NCBI GenBank assembly: GCA_014706295.1
Contig: JACSVZ010000009.1
Span: 38,505,768 to 38,569,767, forward strand
Direction of reading: 5' to 3'
Length of the DNA: 64,000 nucleotides
Source of the DNA: Lycocorax pyrrhopterus obiensis
Taxonomy: Eukaryota; Chordata; Aves; Passeriformes; Paradisaeidae
Part shown: one piece after another, positions 20,035 to 30,254 of the stretch
Layout: each line of letters opens with the position of its first letter
Position numbering within the stretch: position 1 is the first letter of the stretch
Position numbers and translations under genes: made by a program
Notes under the pieces: model-generated
Told to the model about the DNA's origin: nothing
What the model saw: only the letters and a program-made list of their open reading frames with translations
Database searches by the model: none

Positions 20035-20339
20035 TCCCGCTGCCCATCCCGCCGCCCATCCCGCTGCCCATCCCGCCCTCATCCCGCTCCTGCTGCGCCC
20101 GGCCCTGCCGGAGCCTCTCCCCATCCCAGCCCGGCCACCTCGGAGCCTCCAAGTGATCCAGAGCCTGCTGAGAGCGACTCCAGCGTGCTCCGGAGATTCC
20201 AGAGGCACCGTCCGTTGGAGAAGTTGGGATGTGGAGGTGTTGCTGTCACCATGGAGAGGTGGCCCAGTATAAAAGGCCTCGTGGCGCTGGGAGCCATCCT
20301 GGGAGGCGTGGCCAGAGCTGGTGGGATGTGCTGGGCTCT

Positions 20340-20405
20340 CCTGGAAAAGCTGGAGGAGATCCTGGAGGAGATCCTGGAGAACATCCTGGAGAATATCCTG
20401 GAGGA
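20340..20405. repeat. 15-bp tandem repeat
   Basis: About four units of ggagatcctggagga / gaacatcctggagaa. Small array in the GALNT13 3' flank. Confidence 0.8.
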
Positions 20406-22806
20406 CCTTGGGTGTTCTCTGTGCCCAGTGGGATTTAGCAGCACCAAAGCTTCCTGGGTTGTGCTGGGAAAAAATGGGATCTGGTGCTGGGAAAACCAGG
20501 CCAAGACTGCACTTAGCCAGGAATTCCAACAGGAGACACGGGAATGCTGAGGGGAAGGAGTGACACTCGTAGGACCTCGGAGTGGCACGGAGGGAACTGT
20601 CCCTTCCATGGGAATGGAACTGTCCCTTCCATGGGAACGGAGCTGTCCCCTCCTTCCATGGGACTGGAAATGTCCTCTCCGTAGGAATGGAACTGGGGCT
20701 GGAGCTGGGGCTCAGGGAACACCTGGAAGGACCCAAACTGCCCCTCTGAGGCCACCAGAGCCTGGAGAGCCTCCATCCCTCCATCCCTCCATCCCAAACA
20801 CATCCATGGATCCCTGCATCCCACCGGGCCGCAGGCAGAGCTCCGTCCCTGGATCCGCTCCCAGCTCTGCCTCCGGCTGTTCCCGCTCCCGCTGGAATCA
20901 CAGAGGCTCCCTGCTGGCTTTAGGAATTTTGGGGCTGGATCCTTCTGTGGGCGTGGCTGTTCCCAAAGTGCTGCTGGCACTCGGGAGCTGCTCCCAGCCG
21001 GGGTGTGGGGACAGGGCCTGTCCGTGCAGGGACATTCCCGAAATGCGCTGGGGACATTCCTTTGGGGGCCACCTCAATGCAGCTGTGGCCCTCTGGGCTG
21101 GGATTTTGGGAATTCTCACTGCCCAGAGGGTTCAGGAGACTGAAATCCCAGGGCAGCGGGATCCCAGCACGGGTAAGTGGGGAAATATTTCCCAGGATTT
21201 CCCTCACAATTCCCACAAACCTCTGTAAATGCACTGGGTCATTAAAAATGCCGGTATTTTCTGTATCCCGCTCTGGTGGTCGTGGATTCCTCCTGGGCTG
21301 TCCGGGTGTGGTGTAAATCACAGAGGAAATCTGCTGGATGCACGGCACGAAACGGGCTCCAGGAGGGAGTTAAACTGGGAAAGGGATTGCTGGGCGTGCC
21401 TGGAGCTGGAATATCCTGGATTAACTTGGACTGGGGGCTCACCTCCAGCCTCCCTTCCCAAATATTCCTGCTCCTCATCCTCAGATCTCCCCCAAAATAC
21501 AGAATGTGGCTTGAAAGCTCTCCAAAAAGGGCGGGGGGAGGCAGAGGGGTTGTTCTGCTTCGTAAAAAGAGCAGGAAAACATCAGGATCAAATGGAAACA
21601 GGAATTTCCATGCAGAAGAAGAGGAATCAGTTATTTATTTCATCTCCTTCCCGAGGATTTTGGCCTCACCACAGCCCTGGGTGGGTCCTGTGGCCGGGAA
21701 TTCGGGTGGGGTTGGGAAGGAGGAGGTCGGGAATGTCCTGGGGACAGCGGGGGAGGGCAGTGTCACTTCCCTGTGGAACTTCCCGGCTCCAGAGGCGGAC
21801 AGCTCCACATCCCTGCCCCATCCCAAGGTTCCTGGACGTCGGAGCCGGAGCTATTTATAGAATCATAATTATAAATATAATTGATACATGAATATATAAT
21901 TTTACAATTCATCCTACATGCTGCAGCACCCTTCAATCAATCAATCACATCACAAAAGGACTAATTAATACCTCATTTAATGAGATTCCGACATCCAGAG
22001 TCGCTTCCTTATCCATAAAAATATGGAAAGAACCCCAAATAAAATCCCTTTTCCCAGGAATTCCCTGTTCCAGGTTGGCTCTGCAGGTGACACCAAACCG
22101 CGGCCAGGCCCAGCCTCCCCTGCTGATAATTAACGCACTTTGCACAGAAGTAATTAACTTAATAATTAACTGCTGCTCTTAATGGCAGGCTGCAGAGCCT
22201 GGGGGTGAATCCCCCAGTGATCCCGTTGGGAGGGAGGAATGCTGGCATGGAGGTATTTCCCTTTTTTTTTTGGAATTTCTCAGGAATGTTAATTATTAGG
22301 ATTGACAGAAAATGACAGAGACGGAAGCAACCTCCACCTCATTTCCCTGGAAATCTGACTTATCCCTTTTTTGGGGGATTTATTTAAGAGATTTAGGGAT
22401 TCTCCTGTCTGGATGAAACCCTCAGGATGTTTTGGGGGTCAGGAAAGTGCTGGCATTGGTGCCATGACCACCTGCTCCAACTCCCATTTCCAAGGGAAAA
22501 CAGCAGGATCTGCCCTCAAATCCCTATCCAGGCACCTTCCAGGCAGTGGGATTGGATGAGCCAGGTTTGGGAATGTCTCTGTTAATTCAGTAATTGATTT
22601 AATCGTTTTATTTGTCATCATCCCCACGTCAGCTAAAGCCTGGAAAAGCTTCCAGGTGCTGAAATCAGGGAATTGCAGGTGAGAAATAGAATTGCAGGAA
22701 AAGGAGCTCCGGAGGGAATTCCTGCCCAGGTGAGTTTAAATGGATCCAAACACAAACCTTGGGCCATGGGATGGGAAACCTCAGCTGGGATGGCAGCAGG
22801 CTCTGG

Positions 22807-23060
22807 GCAGGGACAGCTCCCACTGTCCCAGGGTGCTCCAACCTGGCCTGGGACACTGCCAGGGATCCAGGGGCATCCATGGAATAACCTGTGCCAGGGC
22901 CTGCCCACCCTCCCAGCCAGGAATTCCTTCCCAATATCCCATCCATCCCTGCCCTCTGGCACTGGGAAGCCATTCCCTGTGTCCTGTCCCTCCAGCCCTT
23001 GTCCCCAGTCCCTCTGCAGCTCTCCTGGAGCCCCTTCAGGGCCTGGCAGGGGCTCTCGGA
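22807..23060 (-). mobile_element. CR1 LINE fragment, antisense
   Basis: Reverse complement of the CR1 3' region: cccactgtcccagggtgctc, then gccaggaattccttcccaat, then cagctctcctggagcccctt. A short deletion removes part of the segment around 22875. Confidence 0.83.
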
Positions 23061-24240
23061 GTGAGGCAGACGCAGCTTCCCGCATTTATTCAGGAATGGG
23101 GCAGATTCACTTCTGTTCTGGGCTCCTCCTCCCTCCGTGTCCGTGCTGGGAGCAGCGGGAAGGAGCAGCCTCGGGACATCAGAGGGAATTCGAGGGGAAG
23201 GCACCGCTAATTCCAGGGTCTTCCCACCTTGTCCCGTGGCTCCGGCACGGCGGGATCAGCTGGGAATTCCGTCAATCCGGGGGGAAGAGCTCTTCCAGTG
23301 CTTCCTGGAGCGGCTTCCCGTCGCCAGGACCCGTGGGGCGACGCTGCTCCATGGCCATCATTCCTTTCCCACTCCCACTATTTCCTCATCCCCCCCGGAT
23401 GGCAGAACACGGATGCTGGGAATCTGCTCATCCCCCAAAAGCAATGATGATGCGGATTTTAATTGCAGTAATTACAGGGAATGGCTCCCCTTGGATTGTC
23501 ACTGTATGGATCACAGGGAATCTTGGCCCAGTTCCGGCCCAGGGACGGGAAAGAGGCGGGAGAGGCCTCTGGGAAAGCAGGAGGGATGGAGGAAGGAGAA
23601 ATGGGAGACGGAAAGCTGGCGAGGCCGGAGGATCTCTGAGCCAGGAGGGTTCTGGCAGCCTGGCACTGCTCAGCCAGAATTTGGGATGAATTCCACCCAG
23701 GATTCCTTTTAAGGGGGTGGGAAAAGGAACGGACAGCGTGTGCTGCAGGGAGAAACGGTTGGGAACAGGGGGGATTTGGAATAGAAAATAGAAAAGTGAG
23801 AAACTAAATTCATTTCCTGACAAAAAAAAATAACCTGGAACAGAAATGCAGTGGCAGGAAAAATCCTTGGGAATCATTTCTGAGGAAGGTGAAGGGATAA
23901 TGAGGCAATGAGGTGTGGCTGGGCTCTATCCCACGGCTAAAAGCTGACAATCCAAGTTTTCCCTGGAGCACCAGGAGAAGGAGTGGGTGAGGAGCACCCT
24001 CGGATGCAGCCTGACCCTTCGGAGCAGCACCAGCTCCCTTCCCACCCAGACTGTTCCATGATTCCCTGTGTATTTATCCAAACCCTCGGGCTCATTTCCC
24101 TCTTCCCACCGGGTCTGGATCAGGGCTGAGCTTTGCGGCTCTGCTACTTTTAGGGATTTCCTTCCCGGGTGGAAGGGGCTGTGTCCTCTCTGTCCCAGCA
24201 CTGCTGTGGGGATCGAAACACTTGAACAACTTAAAATAAA

Positions 24241-24331
24241 ATGGGGTGGGATGGGATGGGATGGGATGGGATGGGATGGGATGGGATGGGATGGGATGGG
24301 ATGGGATGGGATGGGATGGGATGGGACGGGA
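24241..24331. repeat. GGGAT pentamer microsatellite
   Basis: About 17 near-perfect copies of gggat, ending in gggacggg. It lies 0.8 kb upstream of the KCNJ3 start codon. The regular GGG runs could fold as G-quadruplex. Confidence 0.95.
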
Positions 24332-24769
24332 AGGAGTGGGGGTGCCCGGCCTCCCCTCGCCCCCTCCTGGTTGGTTCTGTGGGAGCTGGAGCCCCTCCAG
24401 GAGGAGGGGGAGGGATGGAGCCCCGCGTGAGGATGCTGAGGGGAGGAAGATGGGGGGAGGATGCTGGAGGGAGGATGATGGGGGGAGGAAGATGAGGAGC
24501 GCACTGAGGCTGGGGAAGATGAAGAGCGAGACGTACGCGGCAGACGCTGCGCGGGGTCAAAGGGGGCGGATCCAGGGGCGGTGCGCGGAGGTCGCGGGGC
24601 GGATCGAGGGGCGGTGCGGAGGGAGGGTCGCTGCGCGGGGCGTTGCGCGGGGCGGTGCCGCCCTGCCCGGGGCCGCTGCCGGCGGCTCCGCGTGGGTGGC
24701 GGCGGCGGCGCCGGGCGGAGGCTCCGCGGCCGCGGCGCGGCGGGGCCGGGCGGGCTGCGCGGGGCTGCG

Positions 24770-25145
24770 CGGGGCAGTGCCGGCTGCGCGGGGCTGAGCG
24801 CGGTGCGCCGGGCTGAGCCGGCTGCGCGGGGCTGAGCGAGGTGCGCGGGGCTGAGCGCGGTGCGCGGGGCTGAGCCGGCTGCGCGGGGCTGAGCGAGGTG
24901 CGCGGGGCTGAGCGCGGTGCGCGGGGCTGAGCCGGCTGCGCGGGGCTGAGCGAGGTGCGCGGGGCTGAGCGAGGTGCGCGGGGCTGAGCGCGGTGCGCGG
25001 GCTGAGCGCGGTGCGCGGGGCTGAGCCGGCTGCGCGGGGCTGAGCGAGGTGCGCGGGGCTGAGCGAGGTGCGCGGGGCTGAGCGCGGTGCGCGGGGCTGA
25101 GCCGGCTGCGCGGGACTCTGCCGGCTGCGCGGGGCTGAGCGCGGT
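24770..25145. repeat. 19-bp GC-rich array against the KCNJ3 start
   Basis: About 19 copies of a 19-bp unit, gcgcggggctgagcgaggt, with three main variants (gcgaggt, gcgcggt, gccggct) in a higher-order order. Each unit adds two or more CpGs. It ends about 20 bp before the KCNJ3 ATG, so it is in the 5' UTR or core promoter. Long Ala/Pro/Arg-rich minus-strand frames across it are spurious. Confidence 0.93.
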
Positions 25146-25165
25146 GTGCGCGGCGTGCGCGGAGC

Positions 25166-25843
25166 ATGTCGGCGCTGCGGCGCAAGCTGGGCGATGAGTA
25201 CCAGGTGGTGAGCACCTCGGCCAGCGGCGGAGGCCTCCCGCCCCCGCGCAGCGCCCCGCGCGGGAAGCGCCAGCGCTTCGTGGACAAGAACGGGCGCTGC
25301 AACGTGCAGCACGGCAACCTGGGCGGCGAGACCAGCCGCTACCTGTCCGACCTCTTCACCACCCTGGTGGACCTCAAGTGGCGCTGGAACCTGTTCATCT
25401 TCATCCTCACCTACACCGTGGCCTGGCTCTTCATGGCCTCCATGTGGTGGGTGATCGCCTACATGCGCGGGGACCTCAACAAGGCGCACGACGACAGCTA
25501 CACCCCGTGCGTGGCCAACGTGTACAACTTCCCGTCCGCCTTCCTCTTCTTCATCGAGACCGAGGCCACCATCGGCTACGGCTACCGCTACATCACCGAC
25601 AAGTGCCCCGAGGGCATCATCCTCTTCCTCTTCCAGTCCATCTTGGGCTCCATCGTGGACGCCTTCCTGATCGGCTGCATGTTCATCAAGATGTCGCAGC
25701 CCAAGAAGAGGGCCGAGACGCTGATGTTCAGCGAGCACGCCGCCATCTCCATGCGTGACGGGAAGCTCACGCTCATGTTCCGCGTGGGCAACCTCCGCAA
25801 CAGCCACATGGTCTCGGCGCAGATCCGCTGCAAGCTGCTCAAG
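25166..25843 (+). CDS. KCNJ3: KCNJ3 (GIRK1/Kir3.1) exon 1: N-terminus, pore, start of C-domain
   Basis: First coding exon of G-protein-gated inward rectifier subunit 1, a plasma-membrane K+ channel opened by G-beta-gamma below muscarinic, opioid, GABA-B and similar receptors. It assembles with GIRK2 or GIRK4. Residues 1-226: cytoplasmic start [15 protein letters not shown], helix M1 about 76-98, pore helix, selectivity filter TIGYG at 135-139, helix M2 about 150-176, then the cytoplasmic domain up to IRCKLLK. Phe129 is the subunit-specific pore-helix Phe, as I recall the reason GIRK1 alone does not form working channels. The N-terminus is about 8 residues shorter than in mammals. The donor AAG|gtgagt is strong, phase 0. 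Nearly all codons end in G or C. Confidence 0.98.
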
Positions 25844-25868
25844 GTGAGTGCTCCCACTGGGGTAGTGG

Positions 25869-26109
25869 GGAAATTCCTCCCTGGGAAGCCGTCCAGGGCC
25901 GCGGTGGAGCCCCCATCCCGTGTGGATGTGGCGCTTGGGGACGTGGGGGCCTTGGCTGTGCTGGGAATGAGTGGACTCCGTGGTCTTGGAGGGCTTTTCC
26001 AATCCCAGTAATTCCGTGAGGGCCTTGGCAGTGCTGGGAATGGTTGGAATGGTTGGACTCCATGGTCCTGGAGGGCTTTCCAACCCAAACAATTCCATGG
26101 TTCTGTGAC
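25869..26109 (+). mobile_element. CR1 LINE remnant, sense, duplicated tail
   Basis: Contains ggtggagcccccatcccgtg, then ggatgtggcgcttggggacg, then tggactccgtggtcttggag. The tail segment is repeated at about 26020-26095 (ttggactccatggtcctgga), so the 3' end is present twice. Confidence 0.75.
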
Positions 26110-26819
26110 AGAATCGTGGCCCCGCTGCCGCTCCCCTGGGACATCTCACCCCCCTCTCCGTGTCCCCGGACACCCCTCGCTCCTGCCTGTGCCTGTCCCC
26201 GTGTCCCTGGGGCTTGGCGCAGCCTGGCCCATGGAAAGTGGCCCTGTCCATGGCCCGGGCTAGGACTGGATGATCCCAGATTGGTTTTTGGGTCCTGCTG
26301 CTGTCCCAGCGTCCATCCCTGTCCTGCTTTCCCGGCTCAGGGAGCATCTCCGGGAGCCTCGGGCTGCGGGCTCAGCCGTCAGGCACCGCATTCCCACCCT
26401 CCTCGGGGATAATTCTTACATTCGGCGCAGGATTGGGATGGATATTTATAGATTCCTATAAAATGCTCCATTTCCCTGACAAGTAAATCCTTTGTAGCTC
26501 CAAGACTTCCGTGAGCCGGGGAGGAGAAAGCTCCGGGCATAATCCTGAGCTTTTGGGGCAGCCCTGAGCCCAGCCAGGCAGAACTTTATGGATGTGAACT
26601 CCAAGGAAAGCCGAGCGCCAGGGTTAGACCTGGAAAATCCCTGCCCTGGAGAGCTGGGGAGAGCCGCTCGTGGTGTGGGGCTCGCCCGGCGGCCGCGGAT
26701 CCAGCGGGGAGAGGGGTCGGGAATCGGGAGTCGGGAATCGGGAATCGGGATGGGGCGGGCGGGAGCCGGGGGCCGGCTCGGGGGCGTTTGCCGCATGCGG
26801 AGCATCCCGCATGGATCCC

Positions 26820-27085
26820 CCGGGAATGGGGGTGTCCTGCAGGGAATGGGGGTGTCCTGGCCTTAGGATTGGGGTGCCCATGGGATAGGTGCTGGGCAGG
26901 GAATGGGAATGTCCTGCCGGGAATGCGGGTGCTGGGCAGGGAATTGAGGTGTCCTTTCCTCAGGATGGGTGCTGTGCCAGGGAATGGGGGTGCTCTTTCC
27001 ACGGGAAGAGTATCCTGCAGGGAATAGGGGTATCCTGCCGGGAATGGGGGTGCCCTGCCGGGAATGGGGGTGCTGTGCAGGGCCA
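26820..27085. repeat. GGGAATGGGGGTGTCCTG minisatellite
   Basis: Imperfect units of about 17-22 bp based on gggaatgggggtgtcctgc. G-rich on plus. Confidence 0.82.
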
Positions 27086-27339
27086 GGCAGGGTCCCCGTT
27101 CCCGGGACAATCCCCCCTGGAAATGTCCCCGCCTTTCCTCCCTGCTCCCCCAGGCACCTCCAGGGATGGGTGCTCATCCCCCGGGAGGCTCCTGAAGTCC
27201 TGTTTTCCCCAAATCCCTGTTTCCCGTGGGATTTTGGGATCAGGGCTGTCCCAGTGCTGGGGTCCTCTGAACCCTGAGGGAGTCTGTGCCTAAAAGAGGG
27301 AAAGAATTCCTAAAAAACTCCCGAAATAGCCCTTTAATA

Positions 27340-27710
27340 GCTTTAAAATGCTGCAATGTCCTTAATAAATATTATAAATACTAATGTATATTAATAAATA
27401 TTCTAAATATTGTTTATAAATATTAATTCTATTGATAAATATATAAAAATAGCATGATATTTGCATATAATAATAATTTATTTACTTATGTAATTATAGA
27501 TACAAACATCCTAACATACATCCTGGATTTGTATATATAAACATCCTGGATTTAAATGATATGCAATCATAAATGTATTTCTGTTTAACAATATATTATT
27601 TGCACAGTTTCTTTTGAAATATTTAACGATGAATGTGTAAATATATTTACATACTACAGAAATAGAAATATATTTAAACAATTTCATCTATTTCAAGCTA
27701 TAAAAGATCA
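27340..27710. repeat. AT-rich low-complexity tract
   Basis: Mixture of taataaatattataaatact and similar words, degenerate, without a clear single period. No coding signal. Confidence 0.75.
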
Positions 27711-27899
27711 AAAATGAGACATTTCCAGGCCAGCACTTGAAAATTGCTCTTTTTTTTTGGCTCTGGAAGTCCCACAGGGGGAATTTTAAAAGTTGGAGCT
27801 TCCAACTTAGCGTGGCTCCAAAAGAATTCCCTGGATTTGAAATGTGGGGAAGGAGAGGTTTGTGCTTGGAAGAAGAGCAGTGGCTGGCCAGGCCTCTGG

Positions 27900-28490
27900 G
27901 GGAAAAAGGGGAAGGAAAAAAAGGGGGAAAAGGATAATTAGAAGGAAAAAGGGAAAAAAAGGAAGATGGGCAAAATAAAAGGGAAAAGTAAAATTAAAAA
28001 GGGGTAAGGAAAATGAAAGGGAAAATAAGAGGAAAAAATAAAATGAAAAAAGGAGGAAAGAGGAAAATAAAAGGAAAAAATCAAAGAAAAAAGGGAAATA
28101 AAAGGCAAGGGAAAGTGAAAGGGGAAAGGGGAAAAAATAAAAAAGGGTAAAAAAAAAGGAATAAAAGCAAAAGGGAAGAAGAGGGGAAAGGGAAAATAAA
28201 AGGGAAAAAAGAAAAGAAATGGCAAATGAAAGAAGGAAAATAAATAGATAAAAGCAAGGAAGGGAAAATAAAAGGGACCCAAGGGGGGGAAATAAAAGGA
28301 AAACTGAAAGAAAATAGGAAAAAGGGGAAATGAAAGGAAGAAATAAAAAGGATAAAGGGAACAAAAGGAAAAAAAAGGAGGAAGGGAAAACAGGAAAGGA
28401 GGGAAGGGGGAAAAAGGAGAAAAGGGATGAAAAGGAAGCCAATAAATGGGAAAAAAAGGGAAAACTAAGGGGAAAAGAGGAAACCAAGCA
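27900..28490. repeat. 590-bp polypurine tract
   Basis: The plus strand is almost only A and G, with words such as aaagggaaaataaaaggaaa. C and T are rare, giving a near-continuous polypurine/polypyrimidine block. A minus-strand frame rich in Phe, Pro, Ser and Leu is the expected artefact. Confidence 0.92.
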
Positions 28491-29220
28491 GTGCAGCAGG
28501 GAGAGCCATCCCTCTTCCCAGGGCACTGCCGAGCCTGGCTGACATTCCCAGCTTTCGGGAGCTCGGGGATGCGGAGCGGGAATTGGGGAATTCCTCCCTC
28601 GGAGCTCCTGCCCTGGCTGGGTCTCAGCTGTGTCAGGTGAGGTGCAGCCCGGGGGAGCCCGGATTTCCTTTGGGAAGGGGTTTTGTTGTGGAAAAGGTTC
28701 TTTTCCTGCAGAACTGGGAGGGATTGGAAATCCCAGCCCACGGGGGAATTTTCCTTTCTTTTCCCGCTGAGCTTGGACCAGGAGCAAAGCAAGCCCAGAG
28801 CCCTGAAGTGGGAAATGAGTGCAAAGCCTCTTCTGCTGCAATGGGAATTTTGGGATGGATTTTGGGATTGGAAAGAGCTTGGATGTCCCTCAGAATTCCC
28901 GAGTTTTCCCCCTGCCATCACTTGGAGCAAAGGAGTCACTCAGGGTCATTCCTTTGCAAAATATTCCCTCTGGAATTGCCTGGGGTCGGGTTCTTCCCGG
29001 GACTCGGGGAGGTGTACACTTCTGCCTGGTTTGTCTGGATTTCAGCCCTGGAATTCCATCTGCATTCCCTGGGAGCAGCGTGTGGGATCCCGGCGGGATC
29101 CGGGAACAGCTGGGCTCCTGTGGCTGTCACACAGCAGGGCTGCGAGGGGTGTGCCGATTCCCTGGGAACCACGGATCCAGCGGGAGGGAGGGCAGGGATG
29201 GCGCTCCGGGAACTTAACCT

Positions 29221-29432
29221 GGAGGGAGATTGGATATTAGGGAAGACTTTTCCATGGAAAGGGAAAGGGAGGTCAGGCATTGGCACAGCTGCCCGGGCTG
29301 GGCTGGAGTCACGTTCCTGGAGGGATTTCAGAGCCGTGGATGTGGCACTTGGGCACCTGGGGCAGTGCTGGGGATGCTTGGACACCACCCTGGAGGGCTT
29401 TTCCAACCCAAACTTTCTGGGATTCCATGATT
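29221..29432 (+). mobile_element. CR1 LINE fragment, sense
   Basis: Contains ggatattagggaagactttt, then ggagggatttcagagccgtg, then gatgtggcacttgggcacct, and ends ttctgggattccatga. Inserted about 250 bp before KCNJ3 exon 2. Confidence 0.8.
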
Positions 29433-29683
29433 TCCTTCCCCCCCTGGAGCCCATCCTGTTTCCCTGGATTGGCCGTGTCCCCAAGCACCACATTGTCCTT
29501 AACTCCCGATTCCGCCCGGTGAAATCCCAGAGCTGGGAGTGTTTGGGTGGCACGGGATTTAAATCCCATCCCATGGGCAGGGATTCCGCTATCCCAGGTT
29601 GCTCCGAGCCTTGTCCAGGCTGGCTCCGGGCACTTCCAGGGATGAGGAGCTCCAACCTCTCTTTCCCTCCTTGTCGCTCCCAG

Positions 29684-29900
29684 TCGCGGCAGACTCCGGA
29701 GGGGGAGTTCCTGCCCCTGGATCAGCTGGAGCTGGACGTGGGGTTCAGCACCGGGGCGGACCAGCTGTTCCTGGTGTCCCCGCTCACCATCTGCCACGTC
29801 ATCGACTCCAAGAGCCCCTTCTACGACCTCTCCCAGCGCAGCATCCACACGGAGCAGTTCGAGATCGTCGTCATCCTGGAGGGAATCGTCGAGACCACGG
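29684..29900 (+). CDS. KCNJ3: KCNJ3 (GIRK1) exon 2: cytoplasmic domain
   Basis: 72 codons plus one base, residues 227-298, from [20 protein letters not shown] to [14 protein letters not shown]. It forms part of the immunoglobulin-like cytoplasmic beta domain that binds G-beta-gamma and lines the inner pore. The acceptor is gtcgctcccag|tcg and the donor acgg|gtgagt, phase 1. The split glycine is completed by exon 3. Protein sequence is almost unchanged from mammals; the few differences I recall are conservative. If intron 2 were retained, the frame would stay open for about 124 codons to a stop at 30272-30274. Confidence 0.97.
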
Positions 29901-30254
29901 GTGAGTGGGGACATCCCGGATCCGCGGGGCTGGAATTCCCTCCCGGCCTTGGAAAGCCCCGTGCGGCTCCCGGCACGTTCAGAGGTGTTTTTGGTTTTCC
30001 CCAGAGGGGTTTTGGCGCTGGGGCTCTTTCCAAGGGGATGGATTTGGTGCTCCCAGGACGTGGGGTTGGGAATGTGGAATTCCCGGCTGGGATGTGCTGC
30101 TCCCTCATTTCCCAGCTGCTGCCCGGCACAGGGAATGTTCAGGATATCTCTGATCCGGTTTTGAGCCGTGTTTTGGTGTCCCAGTGTTCCCAAACTGCTT
30201 TCCCAGGGCAGGAGAGCACATTCCAGAGTCTCAGGGAGGTGAGTCCTCCCTGCT

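Larger units (their letters stand above)
20035..24500. other. GALNT13 3' flank and intergenic region
   Basis: Between the GALNT13 stop and the KCNJ3 CpG island. It begins GC-rich with short tandem duplications (20340-20405, and repeated gtcccttccatggga near 20600). It then carries a minus-strand CR1 (22807-23060) and ends with a GGGAT pentamer run. Some of it must be GALNT13 3' UTR. Long minus-strand frames here have no recognisable product. Confidence 0.7.
24500..25850 (+). promoter_or_regulatory. KCNJ3: KCNJ3 CpG island and probable promoter / 5' UTR
   Basis: Very GC-rich and CpG-dense sequence starts near 24500 and continues through coding exon 1. I see no convincing TATA box, as is usual for CpG-island promoters of neuronal channel genes. 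The transcription start cannot be fixed. The GGGAT run lies upstream, and the 19-bp array occupies the last 375 bp before the ATG. The start context is ggagcATGt, with A at -3. Confidence 0.65.
25844..29683 (+). other. KCNJ3: KCNJ3 intron 1, 3.8 kb
   Basis: Phase 0 intron. A CR1 remnant starts 25 bp after the donor. Further on are a short-unit GC-rich minisatellite (26820-27085), an AT-rich tract (27340-27710), a 590-bp purine-rich tract (27900-28490) and a second CR1 (29221-29432). Long open frames here overlap exon 2 or the purine tract and are not genes. Confidence 0.82.

Noticed and set aside
19618..20901. 427-residue minus-strand open frame over the last GALNT13 exon
   Set aside because: Shadow of an exon whose codons all end in G or C, extended into GC-rich flank. 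No family resemblance.
23926..25317. 463-residue minus-strand open frame
   Set aside because: Driven by the GGGAT run (His-Pro-Ile-Pro-Ser repeats) and the 19-bp array. No start context, splice pattern or similarity.
24557..26347. 596-residue minus-strand open frame over the KCNJ3 promoter and exon 1
   Set aside because: It is antisense to conserved KCNJ3 exon 1 and the 19-bp array. Ala/Pro/Arg-rich repeats follow from GC-rich DNA lacking stops. No known domain.
27807..28841. 344-residue minus-strand open frame rich in Phe, Pro, Ser and Leu
   Set aside because: Translation of a polypurine tract; not a membrane protein.
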